Assembly: GCA_028684735.1 (NCBI GenBank)
Contig: JAQUFI010000021.1
Coordinates: 1-18,528, forward strand
Direction of reading: 5' to 3'
DNA: 18,528 bases
Source of the DNA: Bacilli bacterium
GTDB taxonomy: Bacteria > Bacillota_I > Bacilli_A > RF39 > UBA660
The notes below the pieces were generated by a model. The model saw only the letters and a program-made list of their open reading frames with translations, did no database searches and was not told where the DNA came from. Numbering within the stretch: the stretch's first letter is position 1; the number at the start of each line of letters is the position of its first letter. This document shows, one piece after another, positions 17,331 through 18,528 of this stretch. A program made the translations under genes and the position numbers.

Positions 17331-18528
17331 TTTAACTCCTCTAATTTAACACTAACTAATTTACTAACCCCTGATTCTTGCATCGTAATTCCATACAAGA
17401 CATCAACAAATTCCATTGTTTTCTTTTTGTGAGTAATAATAATAAATTGAGTTTTATCTTTTAACTTCGTTAAATACTCACCAAAACTAATAACATTTAC
17501 TTCATCTAAAGCAGCTTCCACTTCATCCAATAGACAAAATGGGACTGGTCTTGATTTTAAAATAGCAAATAATAGACTAATCGCCGTAAATGTCTTTTCG
17601 CCACCAGATAAAAGGGAAATACTGGTTAATTTCTTACCTGGAGGTGAAGCAATAATATCAATTCCTGTTTCTAAGATATCATTTGGATTAGTTAGTTTTA
17701 AAGTAGCAGTCCCTCCTTTAAATAATTCTCTAAATGTTTGATTAAAATTACTATTAATAATATTAAAGGTTTCAATGAAATCTTTTTCCATAACTGAATC
17801 CATTTCTTTGATAATCTCTAATAACGTATTTTCAGCATTCGTTAAATCTTCTTTTTGTTTTAATAAGAATTCATATCTTGTACTAATACGGTCATACTCT
17901 TCAGGAGCACCTAGATTAACAACACCTATGTTTTTAAGTTTATTTTTTAGACTATTAACTTTAGTTCTAGCTTCTTTGTCATCACCTTCTAGTTTATATA
18001 AACTAATAGCCTTTTCATAAGTCATACTATATTGTTCATTTAAAGAATTAAGTAAATGATCTAATTTAACATCCATTCGGTTAACTTCAATTTCTAAATC
18101 TTTTAATTCTTTACTTAAATTATTATATAAACTATTTTCTTTACGAAGTGATAGTTCAAATTCTTCTAAACTATCAGTTAAACTGTTTTTCTGTTTATTT
18201 AAATTATCAATTTCATTATTGATGTGGTCTTTTACTTTAATTGTTTCATAATATTCATTTAAAATACTTTCTTCTTCTTCGCTAAGCTTATTATTAAGAA
18301 TATTATTGGTTCCTTTTATTTCTAAAGTGACATCGTTGATTTGATCATCTAAATCAATTAAAATATTCTTTTTATTATTGATATCATCGTTAATTGTCAT
18401 TAGTTTACGATTGATTAAATAGATTTTATCTTCTAGTGATTTAAAGACATCATCGTTTTCATTTATTTTATTTTCTAATGTTTTAATCACATTGATTATT
18501 TTATCATTATCTTTAAGAGCTGTCTCTA
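17327..18528 (-). CDS. smc: Chromosome segregation protein SMC, C-terminal part (5' end beyond right edge)
   Basis: The open frame continues to the window edge, so this is the last 400 or so codons of a protein usually near 1,190 residues. A GTG at 18490 is internal to the coiled coil and not a start. Counting from that GTG, the second coiled-coil arm (about 1-235, including NIGVVNLGAPEEYDRISTRY at 187-206) leads to the C-terminal ATPase head. The head carries the ABC signature LSGGEK (294-299), Walker B FCLLDE (318-323), D-loop ALDE (327-330) and THKKKTMEFVDVLYGITMQE (353-372), typical of bacterial SMC. SMC dimers with ScpAB load at ParB sites and extrude loops to organise and separate the chromosome. 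The lipoprotein gene follows by ATGA overlap, a partner different from the ftsY often found after smc. Confidence 0.96.
   Translation of the reverse strand, partial: ETALKDNDKIINVIKTLENKINENDDVFKSLEDKIYLINRKLMTINDDINNKKNILIDLDDQINDVTLEIKGTNNILNNKLSEEEESILNEYYETIKVKDHINNEIDNLNKQKNSLTDSLEEFELSLRKENSLYNNLSKELKDLEIEVNRMDVKLDHLLNSLNEQYSMTYEKAISLYKLEGDDKEARTKVNSLKNKLKNIGVVNLGAPEEYDRISTRYEFLLKQKEDLTNAENTLLEIIKEMDSVMEKDFIETFNIINSNFNQTFRELFKGGTATLKLTNPNDILETGIDIIASPPGKKLTSISLLSGGEKTFTAISLLFAILKSRPVPFCLLDEVEAALDEVNVISFGEYLTKLKDKTQFIIITHKKKTMEFVDVLYGITMQESGVSKLVSVKLEELK

Noticed and set aside
18488..18490. GTG at 18490 as the start of a short SMC-like protein
   Set aside because: The frame stays open to the window edge with coiled-coil-like residues (ETALKDNDKIIN) just upstream, and the N-terminal head of SMC is missing, so the gene simply runs off the edge.

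Overview
The window is very AT-rich bacterial DNA with densely packed, overlapping genes. It looks like a low-GC member of the Firmicutes/Bacilli, near the Tenericutes-like lineages (RF39, Izemoplasma or Acholeplasma type); this placement is an inference. TGA is a true stop: it ends several genes and forms ATGA overlaps, and the Trp codons checked are TGG. The Mycoplasma/Spiroplasma code is therefore excluded. Shine-Dalgarno sites of the GGAGG/GAGGTGA type precede most genes.

Region 1 (1-1411, minus) is the first 470 codons of an LtaS-like phosphoglycerol transferase/sulfatase-fold membrane enzyme. It runs off the left edge and appears to have its own promoter. Region 2 (1532-12650, minus) is a nine-gene surface-polysaccharide operon. 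In transcription order it encodes a polysaccharide pyruvyl transferase-family protein, a Wzx-type flippase, a GT2, an FrhB-like iron-sulfur protein, a GT4, a CapE-type UDP-GlcNAc 4,6-dehydratase/5-epimerase, an RmlD-like 4-reductase, a CapG-type 2-epimerase and a tandem GT2 protein. The dehydratase, reductase and 2-epimerase should convert UDP-GlcNAc to a UDP-2-acetamido-2,6-dideoxy-L-hexose (L-QuiNAc or L-FucNAc type). The glycosyltransferases would build a lipid-linked unit, the flippase would export it, and the pyruvyl transferase-like and FrhB-like proteins are candidate modifiers. No initiating phosphoglycosyl transferase, polymerase or chain-length regulator is present.

Region 3 (12651-12813) is a divergent promoter region. 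Region 4 (12814-14592, plus) is a single gene for a three-helix membrane protein with six to seven extracytoplasmic PASTA repeats and no kinase domain. A perfect 14-bp bidirectional terminator follows it.

Region 5 (14627-18528, minus) is a tightly overlapping housekeeping operon: smc (C-terminal third only, open at the right edge), an SH3b/Ig-like lipoprotein, an unknown 132-residue helical protein, lemA and htpX. It is visibly less AT-rich than the polysaccharide cluster, so the cluster may be an exchangeable block beside conserved genes.

No rRNA, tRNA, CRISPR array, transposase or long repeat was seen. No stretch over 300 bases lacks a gene.
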